Source: CAZYVD01 sp964651045 (GTDB taxonomy: Bacteria; Zhuqueibacterota; QNDG01; DSAB01). Taken from it: DNA of 64,000 nucleotides. Both the position numbers and the translations under genes were made by a program. Location: NCBI GenBank assembly GCA_964651045.1, contig CAZYVD010000002.1, positions 1-64,000 of the forward strand. The letters run 5' to 3'. The notes under the pieces are model-generated. The model was not told the DNA's origin, searched no databases, and worked only from the letters and a program-made list of their open reading frames with translations. Below, in pieces: positions 43,519-52,912 of the stretch (within the stretch, counting starts at the first letter, position 1; each line of letters starts with the position of its first letter).

Positions 43519-46500
43519 TTAAATACTCGATAGTTTTATGTTTGCATGTATGCTGAAATCGGTTATTGTTTTTGTTCCCTGATTTAATCTGAACTCCTTT
43601 CCGATTAGGAAACTTATACCTCCTGTTACGCTTTTTGAGAATGTGTAGTCGATCTTGGGCTGAAAGGACCAGCTCTTGGTTTCCATCATTGTTGTATATC
43701 TTCCACCCTCAGGTTTTCTTCTGGTCTTGTTGTGTTTATTTGAGAATGATAGATTGAAGTTTATGTTGTTTTCTATTCTTTTGTTAAGCAGGGGCAACCG
43801 GAATCCTCCTTTGATTGTATGCCTTGCCGTGATTGTAAGATCAAAAGAAGAGGTTTTTTGTATAGTGCTTGGGTTTTGCACTGTAATAGAAATTGCCTGT
43901 GATGTGTTCACTCGTATTGTTGTGGTTAACCCATTTTTAAATGTCATGGTGAACTGGATAAATGGCCTGAAGTCTCTACTCAACGTCTGGTTTGTTATTG
44001 AATTGCCTTTTTTTGATATACTATTTTTTCCGGAAAAGCTGTGATTCAATGATACGCTTCTGGTAATCTTTGAGAGAAGAGGAAGCTTCTCAAGGCCATT
44101 CCACTGTATGGTCCAATTTGGAATGGGAATGCCCTTGTTTCGTGCCTCAGGGTTAAGGACAAGGAACGACTTTGAGATGTTTGTTGTGTTCTGAGTAGAC
44201 TGTGTGTTTGTTCTTGAATATTTGTAGTCGAGTTTAACACTGATTCGTGATGTTACATTAAAACCCGTTCCAAGAGACATATTTTTATCGTACCGCAGAG
44301 AGCTCTTCTGGGTAGTAGCATCGTCAGAGAACTTAACACCTGGATCTTCGATGTTGAATCCCATAGTATAAGCAAAGGAGGGATCTGCTCCGTTGAGGAT
44401 TCCGTAATGGTTTGCACTCTTTTTTTCCTGATAGGTAATGCTGATAGGATCGATTTTTTTAAAAACCTTTCCAAATATTCTAAACACAGATGCAAAAGAA
44501 AATCCCTTCTTTTCTTTTTTTTCAGAAATCTTCGGCTCTTTCTTTTTCGGTTCTTTTCTTGTTACTGGCTGGCGTCTGCGAGTTCTCACGGTTCTTTTAC
44601 CCCTGCCGCCTGGCTGGAACATCTTTGCTGTATTGAGGCTTGTTCGGATCATCATGTCTGAATTGACTCTCGTACTAGTTCCAGACTCTTTTATTGAGGG
44701 GTTGTTTTGCCACGAGTAATTTGCATTGTAGCTGAAATTTGTTGAGAGCCATTTTATTAGCGATGGATTGAATTTTGTTCCAAACTGCTGGGTTTTGTTT
44801 CGAGCCATTCCAGGATCAAGAGAGAAGTAGTCGGGAAGATGTTTTCCTCTCATATCAGATTTTCTTGATTTTGTGTAAGTAAGAGAGAGAGCCTGAAAGG
44901 GTTGAATGGAGGTAGAGACCTTTTGATTAAAAAAAGATGTTTTCACTGTATCGGAGAGACCCTCTCTTCTCAGAGTGTGCTCGTCTCTGTCGTCTCCTGC
45001 CATTTGAATGTTGAGATTCTTTGGAAGATAGTAAAATTTTATTGATGCTATATTCTTAAAAATACCTTTTGTGCCCAGCCATTTGAAGGGCTGCAGGGGC
45101 TTTATATTATTAAAAGAAAGATTGTATTGAATAGAACCGCTTCTCTGTTTTTTAAGAGATGATGCTATTTGAGAACTGCTCATTTCGTTTTTTGTATAAC
45201 TGTACCTACCAGAGAAGGGATCAACAAGATACCGTAAGAATGGATTTTTTGATTTCACTTTTTTTGAAAACGAGATGTTGAAAGACTGGTTTTTGTTTAT
45301 TGTCTGAATCGTCTTTAGTATGCTGTCAGGAGCCGTTCGATCTGTCACAAGGATATCTGATCCGGGGAAATATTTTGGAGTCTGTGTGTTTTTTGTGATG
45401 TTTAATGAAAAAGGTATAGACATTCCCCATTCTGTTGGGAGGAATTTATGTAGATTGATGTTTGCATATATATTCCCCTGTCTGGAATTTGAACCTCCTC
45501 CGAATCTTTCATTTATTGTATGAAAATCTGCATCTTTTCTGTTGTATTCTCCATTAATTGATATGAAATCGCCGAGCTTTATATCTGCTCGAACCCTCAT
45601 TGCCAGACCCTTTTCTTTTCTTATCCCTGAAAGACGAAGCTCATCTATCCACACTTCTCCTGTAAAGGGGGTGTTAGATTTATTTTTGATTCCAACCATA
45701 AACCACCTTATCTTTGTCAGTGAGGGCTGGCCATAAACAGAGAGGGTTTGATTGTCAGTAATTTTTTTTGATATAGAATCCTGTCCAAGGCTTACCATAT
45801 CTCTTTTAAGTACTCCGAGCTCTTCGAAGTCTACTTCTATAAAATTTCGCTTTTTTTCTTCGTCCCAGCCAGGGTAGATTTTCAAAAGTTTTGCCTGATA
45901 GTATATTTTGTTTTCATTATCGGTTCCCCATTGAAGGACAAACTCCAGAGAATCTGATTCAAGGAGAGAGGAGTTGATTCCTCCCCCATGGACAAACATC
46001 TTAAGCTTTTTGTAGTGAATGAAATTTTGTTCCTTAAAAAATCTTTTCTCGGCAAAGGCGGCTTCTCCTGGCATGAGATTGCGAAGCCCGAGAACAAGAG
46101 ATTGTTCTTTTGAGTGAATTTTCTTCACAGGATCAAACTCGCCTTTTACACCTGGAGGAGGAGAGTAAGATGGATTGTCATGTGTGTTGACAACAGAGAT
46201 GTACATTGTAGAATCGTCGTCTTGCTGGTATGTGGAGTCGAGTTCACTCTTGATTCCTCTGAATTTCCATTCGTTGCCTGTGAGGTTAATCTCTGCAATT
46301 GTTATCTTTGTGTTTTGTTCCACTCCATCGACCCAGAGCCTTACAAATTCAATGCGAGACCAGCTCGGGGTTCCAAATTTTTCTGCATCATCAAGAGGAA
46401 GTCGGTAGAGGCGCCAGCCGTCCTTGTTTATCGTATCTCCTCCGGCTATATAGATCCTGTCTTCACTTTCCAGGTCAAGAGAGAAGCTCAATTCATAGTA

Positions 46501-49500
46501 GTTGTTGACAAGATCGACATCTCCATTTCCATTGAGATCTTCTGAGTCGGGTTTTTTAATGTTTCCATCTCTTTCATTGTTTTCTGTCCCATTTATTAAC
46601 TCGTAATTGTTGCTGCCATGTTCGTAGTAAAAATTATCGTAACTCCACGGCTCATCAGGACTTTTTTCGCCATCGCCATTTATGTCCCAGAAATCGTAAG
46701 GTTCGCAGTAGACATATGAATGGCCGTTTTTGGTTGTTGTTTTTACCTTTGCACTCACGTGAGGATAAAACAGTGTTGGAGGGTCGTCTCCAAATGCCCC
46801 GTCGAGACCTGTGTCTTCGTTGTAATTGGGAGTCAAATTGTTGTCTCTGAACTCACCAGGAGGAGCCTTGTCTTCTGTATCCCATTTATTATTCGGTATG
46901 ACATCCTCGGATATCTGTCCAAGATCTATGTGAAGCCTACCCCTTTCCCCTTTTACCCAGATTTCGAGAAATTTACTTTCAGTATGATCCCACGAGCCTG
47001 AGCTCAGGGAGCGCTGAACTCCACCCCATGATACTTTCTTATCATCAAGAGTATCGACAGGAGTAAAATCAAGAGTGAGAACCTCGATATAGTTTCTATC
47101 TCCAAGTCCTGAGATTTCTTTGTTTGGCCATATATCTTTTATATATACTGCATTTTTTGGGTTGTACCAGATGAGTCTTCCCATTGTAGAAAGAGAGGCC
47201 TTGGAGGAGTCCTTTAAGAGGGGTTGAGAACAGAGTCCCCAATTTTTTCTTATCTTTCCCAGTGATATCTTTCTTATCGCACCCTCAAAGTCATCTATAT
47301 ATGCGACCCCATCAGGGTCTCCGGTTGCCCTGTTGTTTAGAGGATTTGGATTGGGAATTACCTGAGCTATCTCGCCTTCCACAGACACAGAGGATTTACC
47401 AGTTACGCTGAGAAGGGGAATGAGGTTTAATCCGCTGGTTAGGAAATCGGGTTTGAAATGAAGAGCTCCGTTGATGTCCCAGATCATGTTTTTCATTGGC
47501 CCGTTTTGGCCGAGTCGGATTCTTCTGTCCAGGGTTTGCTGAGAGAGATAGAGGAAGGTTCCTCCAATAAAAGAACGGTTTGATTCATTCTCCCAGAGGG
47601 TGTACTCGGCACGTGCACCTATGAGAGCCTTTTTGTCGATTTCTACGAATTGATGCGATTCATAATTTATCTCTATTTCGGCATTGGGATTGGAGGCCTC
47701 TTCTGTGAGTATTGTGGCCGTTCCGGTGAAGTAATCTATTGTATAATCTGTTCCCTTCTGCAATCTTCTTCCGTTTAGTGTGACAGTCTCGCTTCCCTCA
47801 ATGATGTTCATGCCAAGGTCGTAGGTTGTGCTTTGTTTGGAAGATTTGACCTCAATGTAGAATTTGCTCTGGCGCTGAATTACGTTGTTTACTGTTGTAT
47901 CGTATAGAGCGGGGCTTCTGAGTTCGTTCATCTCCTCAGGAAAGGGGTATGTTGTATCTAAAAGAGGATCGGGGTCAAAGGGTCTGAGATTTGGGAAGAT
48001 GAGAATTCCGTGTGTCTTGTCTATTATGTTTGGATTATCGTCTATCTTGTTATCTGATTTATCGTTTCCGTTTTTGTCCTTGTTGTCGAGCCCGAAGATC
48101 TTCAGAAATCCAACAGTCTGCCCGCTGTTTAATTTTATAGCCTGTTCATCATTTCCAGATCCACCAGTCTTATGATATATATTTATCTCAAACCCCTCTT
48201 CAAAATCTTCACTGGTTATCTGTCCAACACCAAGATCGTATACATTTTTCCATTCTAGGTTCCATGTCTTGTAGGAAGGATGAGGCCCCTTTGCCTTTAT
48301 GAGTTTAAAGATTGGTGTAGATGAGGAGTTTGGGTTTTCAGATATGAGAGTTCCATAAGATTTTCCTGAACTGTCTCTGTATGCCACGGCAAGTACTTCG
48401 CTGTCCTGAAGAGGCATTTTCATGATAATTGACCCTATTAATGGCATGAGAAAGTAGTCGACATTTGGTTCGAGACGAATAAAATAGCCGCTGTATATTT
48501 CGCTGGAGGTCTTTGTTGTGTCGGGATTGTTAGGGTCTCCTCTTGGCGTTGCCCATGCATAAAAAGAGCCCTCTTTTTTTGTCTCGTAGTATGCATCGGA
48601 CTTATATACTTCAATCTCTGTTATGATCTTATTTGGATCGATTATGTGTTTCCCATTGCTGTCGAGTTTTGGGAATTGTGCCCTGTAGAGTGAATCCAGG
48701 AAAAAATAGGTCCACCGTTTATATTCATAATCATTGATTTTTCTTGTATGCTTTTCCTTGCCGCCCGTGAAGGTCTTTTTCTTTTTTTCTCCCTTTTGCA
48801 TGCTTGCGATTGCAGTAATGTCGAGATTTCCCAATTTCATTTTAGATTTGAACCCAAATAGACCTGAATTTTGAGCATTAACTGTAACGAATCGGGTAGA
48901 GGGCAGATTTAGGGTAGTGTTTCCTGCCTCAAGGCTCTGTATGATTGCATCTTCATCTCCCTTGTACTCGAGCTTAAGGGCATTTTCAAATTCAAATGTT
49001 CTTTCGCTGTTTTGATCTACCTTGATAGAGACATTCTCTCCTATCTTTCCAGTTATGTTGAAATTTTGTTTCTGTTTCATATTAAAGCTTGTGTTGGGTC
49101 TTCTGTTTGTAACATCCTTAACCCAGTCATATTTTTCGTTTCTCAGTCCACCATCTATTGTAATGTTGCCATTAACGATCAGGCTTAGATTTTCTCCTCC
49201 AAACATGCGTTTGAAGGTCTTACTTTTTATTTTCGGTGATTTTATTGTGATTCCGCCTTTTCCCCCTCTTCGGATTTTCATAGATTTTAGATTTTCATAT
49301 ACAGATTTTCTCCAGAGCCGATCTGTCTCAATCGTGCTTCTCTTTTTAAGATACTCCTGTAGAGAAAGATGAAGGGGAAGGAGAATGTCGAGTTTGTTTG
49401 ATTGAAGTCTTATTGTGACGAGCCTTCCTGTAGAATCAAAGGAGGTTGAATATTTAAAAGAGCGTGGATATTTTATAGATAGAAGAGAAGGTGTCTGTGC

Positions 49501-49656
49501 AGTAGAAGGAACTCTTATTTTATCATGATAGATTATGGGAGCGAAATTTGTCCACTTAAGAGTTGTCTTAAGCCCGATATCTGCTTTTAAGAAAAAGGTA
49601 GTGGTAAGGGCGATAAAGGGAAGAATCTTAAAAATTGTTTTTTTACAGGAGTTCAT
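43519..49656 (-). CDS. sprA: SprA-like giant outer-membrane beta-barrel protein
   Basis: A 2045-residue exported protein with signal peptide (ending near LKADIG). It matches SprA, the translocon pore of the type IX secretion system and gliding apparatus of Bacteroidota: the conserved N-terminal region has SLIVNGNITIDGG, KIGENVSIKVDQNSE, KLEYKGDEDAIIQSLEAGNTTL and SGLFGFKSKMKLGNLDITAIAS followed by YEYKRWTYFFLD. Several Asp-rich, calcium-binding-like loops (DINGDGEKSPDE; DSEDLNGNGDVD) lie in periplasmic or surface parts, and long alternating beta-strands fill the C-terminal half. Flavobacterial SprA is about 2400 residues. No other T9SS genes are adjacent. The start codon has only a weak purine tract next to it. 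Confidence 0.9.
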   Translation of the reverse strand: MNSCKKTIFKILPFIALTTTFFLKADIGLKTTLKWTNFAPIIYHDKIRVPSTAQTPSLLSIKYPRSFKYSTSFDSTGRLVTIRLQSNKLDILLPLHLSLQEYLKKRSTIETDRLWRKSVYENLKSMKIRRGGKGGITIKSPKIKSKTFKRMFGGENLSLIVNGNITIDGGLRNEKYDWVKDVTNRRPNTSFNMKQKQNFNITGKIGENVSIKVDQNSERTFEFENALKLEYKGDEDAIIQSLEAGNTTLNLPSTRFVTVNAQNSGLFGFKSKMKLGNLDITAIASMQKGEKKKKTFTGGKEKHTRKINDYEYKRWTYFFLDSLYRAQFPKLDSNGKHIIDPNKIITEIEVYKSDAYYETKKEGSFYAWATPRGDPNNPDTTKTSSEIYSGYFIRLEPNVDYFLMPLIGSIIMKMPLQDSEVLAVAYRDSSGKSYGTLISENPNSSSTPIFKLIKAKGPHPSYKTWNLEWKNVYDLGVGQITSEDFEEGFEINIYHKTGGSGNDEQAIKLNSGQTVGFLKIFGLDNKDKNGNDKSDNKIDDNPNIIDKTHGILIFPNLRPFDPDPLLDTTYPFPEEMNELRSPALYDTTVNNVIQRQSKFYIEVKSSKQSTTYDLGMNIIEGSETVTLNGRRLQKGTDYTIDYFTGTATILTEEASNPNAEIEINYESHQFVEIDKKALIGARAEYTLWENESNRSFIGGTFLYLSQQTLDRRIRLGQNGPMKNMIWDINGALHFKPDFLTSGLNLIPLLSVTGKSSVSVEGEIAQVIPNPNPLNNRATGDPDGVAYIDDFEGAIRKISLGKIRKNWGLCSQPLLKDSSKASLSTMGRLIWYNPKNAVYIKDIWPNKEISGLGDRNYIEVLTLDFTPVDTLDDKKVSWGGVQRSLSSGSWDHTESKFLEIWVKGERGRLHIDLGQISEDVIPNNKWDTEDKAPPGEFRDNNLTPNYNEDTGLDGAFGDDPPTLFYPHVSAKVKTTTKNGHSYVYCEPYDFWDINGDGEKSPDEPWSYDNFYYEHGSNNYELINGTENNERDGNIKKPDSEDLNGNGDVDLVNNYYELSFSLDLESEDRIYIAGGDTINKDGWRLYRLPLDDAEKFGTPSWSRIEFVRLWVDGVEQNTKITIAEINLTGNEWKFRGIKSELDSTYQQDDDSTMYISVVNTHDNPSYSPPPGVKGEFDPVKKIHSKEQSLVLGLRNLMPGEAAFAEKRFFKEQNFIHYKKLKMFVHGGGINSSLLESDSLEFVLQWGTDNENKIYYQAKLLKIYPGWDEEKKRNFIEVDFEELGVLKRDMVSLGQDSISKKITDNQTLSVYGQPSLTKIRWFMVGIKNKSNTPFTGEVWIDELRLSGIRKEKGLAMRVRADIKLGDFISINGEYNRKDADFHTINERFGGGSNSRQGNIYANINLHKFLPTEWGMSIPFSLNITKNTQTPKYFPGSDILVTDRTAPDSILKTIQTINKNQSFNISFSKKVKSKNPFLRYLVDPFSGRYSYTKNEMSSSQIASSLKKQRSGSIQYNLSFNNIKPLQPFKWLGTKGIFKNIASIKFYYLPKNLNIQMAGDDRDEHTLRREGLSDTVKTSFFNQKVSTSIQPFQALSLTYTKSRKSDMRGKHLPDYFSLDPGMARNKTQQFGTKFNPSLIKWLSTNFSYNANYSWQNNPSIKESGTSTRVNSDMMIRTSLNTAKMFQPGGRGKRTVRTRRRQPVTRKEPKKKEPKISEKKEKKGFSFASVFRIFGKVFKKIDPISITYQEKKSANHYGILNGADPSFAYTMGFNIEDPGVKFSDDATTQKSSLRYDKNMSLGTGFNVTSRISVKLDYKYSRTNTQSTQNTTNISKSFLVLNPEARNKGIPIPNWTIQWNGLEKLPLLSKITRSVSLNHSFSGKNSISKKGNSITNQTLSRDFRPFIQFTMTFKNGLTTTIRVNTSQAISITVQNPSTIQKTSSFDLTITARHTIKGGFRLPLLNKRIENNINFNLSFSNKHNKTRRKPEGGRYTTMMETKSWSFQPKIDYTFSKSVTGGISFLIGKEFRLNQGTKTITDFSIHANIKLSSI

Positions 49657-49736
49657 CGTCTCTTCTGTTACAAGGTTTCCTTTTTTGAAAATTTAATTAC
49701 TAAAACTGTAACAAAGAGACGATAGGCAGCTCCTTT
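49657..49736 (-). promoter_or_regulatory. Structured leader of sprA: Shine-Dalgarno, stem-loop, start codon
   Basis: Read on the minus strand, a strong AAAGGAG (49,736-49,730) is followed after 8 nt by a hairpin of 14 pairs with one bulged G (arms 49,721-49,708 and 49,671-49,657, 36-nt loop); the ATG at 49,656 follows the 3' arm at once. Folding would bring the Shine-Dalgarno to a normal 8-nt distance from the ATG. The stem might extend two to three pairs into the start codon, which would instead block it. Confidence 0.6.
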
Positions 49737-49759
49737 CTATTTAACACTCAACTTCAAAT

Positions 49760-49788
49760 AAAATAATAAATTTATGTTTAAATTGCAA
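49760..49788 (-). promoter_or_regulatory. Promoter of sprA
   Basis: On the minus strand: TTGCAA (49,783-49,788), a 17-bp spacer and TATTTT (49,760-49,765). The expected transcript start is near 49,752, giving a leader of about 95 nt that contains the stem-loop described separately. Confidence 0.45.
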
Positions 49789-49822
49789 CAAGAAAAAAAT
49801 TGTCCTGTTGTTTAAAATCTAT

Positions 49823-49851
49823 TTGCAAAAATCGAGCCAGTTCAATATATT
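49823..49851 (+). promoter_or_regulatory. Promoter of lptF-lptG
   Basis: TTGCAA (49,823-49,828), a 17-bp spacer and TATATT (49,846-49,851), about 24 nt upstream of the lptF ATG after the expected start site. I see no Shine-Dalgarno sequence before the lptF ATG. The promoter diverges from the sprA promoter. Confidence 0.6.
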
Positions 49852-49881
49852 ATAAATGATTAAAATTTTACGAAACATAGA

Positions 49882-51276
49882 ATGTTAATTGTTACAAGAT
49901 ATATTCTTAAAGAACATCTGAGCCCCTTTTTTTCTGGTCTGGCCACTATTACATTTGTGTTTGTACTGAATCTGCTTTTCAGGGAGCTGGGCCGGCTCCT
50001 TGGCAAGGGGCTTGCAATTTCTGTAATCCTTGAGTTTTTTATTCTGAACCTTGCATGGATATTGGCACTTGCAGTACCAATGGCGGTTCTCATTGCAACT
50101 CTCATGGCATTTGGCAGGCTTTCTGGGGACAACGAAATTGTGGCCTTAAAGGCAAGTGGCGTTAATCTTTATCGCCTGATCATTCCTGTGGCAATAGCAG
50201 CAGTATTTGTAGCAATAGGCCTGGAAAGATTTAACAACTGTGTCTTACCAGATGCAAACCACAGGGTTCGACTTCTATCAAGAGATATTAGAAAAAAGAG
50301 GCCGACCATTGCCATAGAACCACATGTTTTTTTTGATGAGATACCAGATTACAGTCTCATGGTTTATGATATAAAAAAGATTGGAGGAGAGGATATTTTA
50401 AAGGGGGTTATTATTCACGACAGAAGCGAGAAGGGAAAGAGGAGGACTATACTTGCAGAAAAGGGGAAAATGGAGTATTTAAGCTCTCCAGAAGGCTTGA
50501 AGTTTATCCTGTTCAATGGAGAGGTGCATGAGGTTGACGATAAGGATTTTGAGAACTATCAGCGTTCGATATTTGAGAGACAGGTAATTTTTATCCCTGT
50601 GTCCAACATTGAATTAAAGAGGACAAGTAGAGGCCGTAGAGGCGAGAGAGAGAAGAGCGCCTCAATGATGAGGGATGATATAAAGAGGAATCTGAAGGCA
50701 ATTAAAAATAGTGAGGAGCAGATACGCCAGGCCGTTAGATATGATTTGGCTACAATATTTCCTGATGAGTATATAGATTTGATAAAAAGGGGGAGGGAAG
50801 ATGTCAACCTTTTTTATGCTAAATTGTATTCTAAGAGGAAGCAGGATCCGTCCATTCGTATCAGTAGAATGATAGATCAGATACAGGGATTAAAAAGGAT
50901 CATAAATGGATACAGACGTTCAAACAATGCCCTATGGGTTGAGATACACAAGAAATATTCAATACCATTTGCATGCATTGTCTTTGTGTTTATTGGGGCA
51001 CCTCTTGGTATAATGGCAAGACAGGGGGGACTTGCCATAGGAGGAGGCATGAGCCTTGTATTCTTTTTGATTTACTGGACATTTCTTATTGGAGGAGAGC
51101 AGCTTGCAGATAGAATGATAATAAGACCTGCCACGGCTATGTGGTCCCCCAATGTGCTTGTTGGAACCCTGGGTATCTATTTAGTAATCAAGACGGTTAG
51201 AGAGACTACATTTATTAAACTCGACAGGTTGAGACAGATTTTATCGAGTCTTTACAGAAGGAAAAGTAAATGTTGA
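49882..51276 (+). CDS. lptF: LptF-type YjgP/YjgQ permease
   Basis: Inner-membrane subunit of the LptBFGC machine that extracts lipopolysaccharide and sends it to the outer membrane. Three helices at each end are visible (VFVLNLLFRELG; ILALAVPMAVLIATLMAFGRL; and PFACIVFVFIGAPLGIMARQGG near the C-terminus), with a periplasmic jelly-roll domain between. At 464 residues it is about 100 longer than E. coli LptF; the extra part (about 245-345) is a charged, probably helical insertion. Which of the two paralogues is F or G is judged from order only. Stop and next start overlap by 7 bp. Confidence 0.88.
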   Translation: MLIVTRYILKEHLSPFFSGLATITFVFVLNLLFRELGRLLGKGLAISVILEFFILNLAWILALAVPMAVLIATLMAFGRLSGDNEIVALKASGVNLYRLIIPVAIAAVFVAIGLERFNNCVLPDANHRVRLLSRDIRKKRPTIAIEPHVFFDEIPDYSLMVYDIKKIGGEDILKGVIIHDRSEKGKRRTILAEKGKMEYLSSPEGLKFILFNGEVHEVDDKDFENYQRSIFERQVIFIPVSNIELKRTSRGRRGEREKSASMMRDDIKRNLKAIKNSEEQIRQAVRYDLATIFPDEYIDLIKRGREDVNLFYAKLYSKRKQDPSIRISRMIDQIQGLKRIINGYRRSNNALWVEIHKKYSIPFACIVFVFIGAPLGIMARQGGLAIGGGMSLVFFLIYWTFLIGGEQLADRMIIRPATAMWSPNVLVGTLGIYLVIKTVRETTFIKLDRLRQILSSLYRRKSKC

Positions 51277-52349
51277 GAATACTGCCTCGATATATTAGGA
51301 GCCGCTTCATTGGAATCTTTCTATATTGTTTGCTGAGTGTTATTATAATATTTACCGTGGTTGACCTGGTTGAAAACTTAGACCAGTTTCTAGACAGAGA
51401 TGTTCCAACAAGGATAGTATTTCTCTACTATCTCTACTACACTCCATACAATATAGTACTAACACTTCCGGTTGCAACTCTTCTTGCCAGTGTTTTTTCT
51501 ATAGGAACTCTGGCAAGACACAATGAAACCATAGCAATGAAGGCCTTGGGATACAGCCTTTACAGGGTAATTAGAACTCTTCTTGGCATGGGACTGCTTA
51601 TCAGCCTCTTCTCCTTTATGTTGGCAGAAGGAGTAGTAATCAAGGCAAACAGGAGAAAGGAAGATATTCAGGACACATATCTGCGAAACAGGATGTCTAG
51701 GGAATATACAAGAATAAGAAACATAGAGATTCAAGAGCCACCAGACAGGATAATTACCATAAAATATTTTGATGCGAAAAGAAATATTGCCTATGGTGTT
51801 GAGATAAAAAGATACAGAAACAACAGATTAATATCAAGAATAGATGCTCCTTCTATGAGGTGGGATAAGGGAGAGTGGGTTGTGTCAAAGGGATATAGGA
51901 GAGAATTTAAAGATGAAAATGAGAAGGCAAGCATAATCGATAGTGAAGAGAGGTTTGATTTTCATATAACGCCAAAAGAGTTGATGCAGGCCCAGCTCAA
52001 GCCTGATGAGATGACAGTTGGTGAGCTTGTAGATTTTATTAAAAAGGTAAAGATTTCGGGTGGGGAAGTTCATAAATGGAAGACCGATTTGTATTTGAGA
52101 TTTTCATATCCATTAACGAATTTGATAATTGTACTCTTTAGTGTTCCGCTTGCGTACAATAGAAGAAGAAACAGTGTGGCAATGGGATTTGGCATAGCAC
52201 TCACTGTATGTTTTTTTTATTTTGGTCTTGTAAAGATGGGACAGACAATTGGGCACAAGGGCGGTATGGATCCCATGTGTGCAGCATGGCTTGGTAATGG
52301 AATAATGGGTATTGGTGGAGTCATAAATTTGATCAAAACAAGGAAATGA
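51270..52349 (+). CDS. lptG: LptG-type YjgP/YjgQ permease
   Basis: Second permease subunit of the lipopolysaccharide transport complex, 359 residues, normal length for the family. N-terminal helices (IFLYCLLSVIIIFTVVDLVENLDQF; YNIVLTLPVATLLASVFSIGTLARHNE) and C-terminal helices with FSYPLTNLIIVLFSVPLAYNRRR are typical, and the IAMKALGYSLYRV loop matches the IVALKASGVNLYR loop of its neighbour. It is translationally coupled to lptF. lptA, lptB and lptC are not in the window. Its presence supports an LPS-bearing outer membrane. Confidence 0.88.
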   Translation: MLRILPRYIRSRFIGIFLYCLLSVIIIFTVVDLVENLDQFLDRDVPTRIVFLYYLYYTPYNIVLTLPVATLLASVFSIGTLARHNETIAMKALGYSLYRVIRTLLGMGLLISLFSFMLAEGVVIKANRRKEDIQDTYLRNRMSREYTRIRNIEIQEPPDRIITIKYFDAKRNIAYGVEIKRYRNNRLISRIDAPSMRWDKGEWVVSKGYRREFKDENEKASIIDSEERFDFHITPKELMQAQLKPDEMTVGELVDFIKKVKISGGEVHKWKTDLYLRFSYPLTNLIIVLFSVPLAYNRRRNSVAMGFGIALTVCFFYFGLVKMGQTIGHKGGMDPMCAAWLGNGIMGIGGVINLIKTRK

Positions 52350-52350
52350 C

Positions 52351-52400
52351 TTGACATTTTGGAATAAAAAGTTATTTTAATGTAGCTTAAAGGGTATAAA
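52351..52400 (+). promoter_or_regulatory. Promoter region of the rpmH-rnpA-yidD-yidC operon
   Basis: A perfect TTGACA (52,351-52,356) begins two bases after the lptG stop codon. Two -10 candidates follow: TTTAAT (52,376-52,381; spacing 19) and TATAAA (52,395-52,400), the latter paired with a poorer -35. Either would give an rpmH leader carrying AAGGAG. Confidence 0.45.
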
Positions 52401-52422
52401 ATTTAAGGAGAATTTATTAGTA

Positions 52423-52569
52423 ATGAAGAGAACATATCAACCAAGCAATAGAAAAAGAAGAAACAAACATGGTTTTAGGGCAAGGATGTCTTCCAAGTCA
52501 GGACGATTAATTCTAAAGAGGCGCAGGGCAAAGGGGCGTAAGCGATTAACAGTAAGCGATGAACGGTAA
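52423..52569 (+). CDS. rpmH: Ribosomal protein L34
   Basis: The 48-residue, highly basic L34 of the large ribosomal subunit: it begins MKRTYQPSNRKRRNKHGF and ends with GRKRLTVSDER. All usual conserved positions are present, including the ARMSSKSGR segment. The gene is preceded by AAGGAG (12 bases from the ATG) and overlaps the longest rnpA frame by 11 bp. The rpmH-rnpA-yidD-yidC order is the standard one near bacterial origins. Confidence 0.97.
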   Translation: MKRTYQPSNRKRRNKHGFRARMSSKSGRLILKRRRAKGRKRLTVSDER

Positions 52570-52912
52570 GATGTTTCCTGATCAGCGCCTGCCAAAGAGC
52601 GAGATAATAAGGAAGAGAAAAGATTTTAAAGAAACATTACAGGATGGCAAGAGGTGGAGCGGAAGGTATCTGTCAATTTTTTATAAAGAGTCGGATGTAA
52701 GACAGGTTGCTTTTTCAGTCCCACGACGTGTTGGTAAGGCTGTAAAGAGGAATAGAATAAAAAGATTGATGAGAGAAGTTTATAGAAGACACAAGTACGA
52801 AATTGGCAGATTGAAATTAATTTTAGTAGCAAAAAATAGTGCTGTGAATGCAAACTTTTTAGAGATAGAGAAGGAGATCGAGAAGTTTATTCAGACCAAA
52901 GCGGATATGTAA
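52559..52912 (+). CDS. rnpA: Ribonuclease P protein component
   Basis: Basic protein that assists the RNase P RNA in trimming tRNA 5' leaders. The 117-residue frame has RLPKSEIIRKRKDFKETLQDGKRW at the start and the RNR-type signature AVKRNRIKRLMREVYR in the middle. The ATG at 52,559 lies inside the end of rpmH; a second ATG at 52,571 just after the rpmH stop is an equally possible start and would shorten the protein by four residues. The stop codon is directly followed by the yidD ATG. Confidence 0.95.
   Translation: MNGKMFPDQRLPKSEIIRKRKDFKETLQDGKRWSGRYLSIFYKESDVRQVAFSVPRRVGKAVKRNRIKRLMREVYRRHKYEIGRLKLILVAKNSAVNANFLEIEKEIEKFIQTKADM

Noticed and set aside
46114..46545. 143-codon plus-strand frame
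   Set aside because: Antisense to sprA, with no supporting motif.
38600..49656. A complete type IX secretion or gliding gene cluster
   Set aside because: Only the SprA homologue is present; none of the neighbouring genes matches PorV, GldK-N or PorU.
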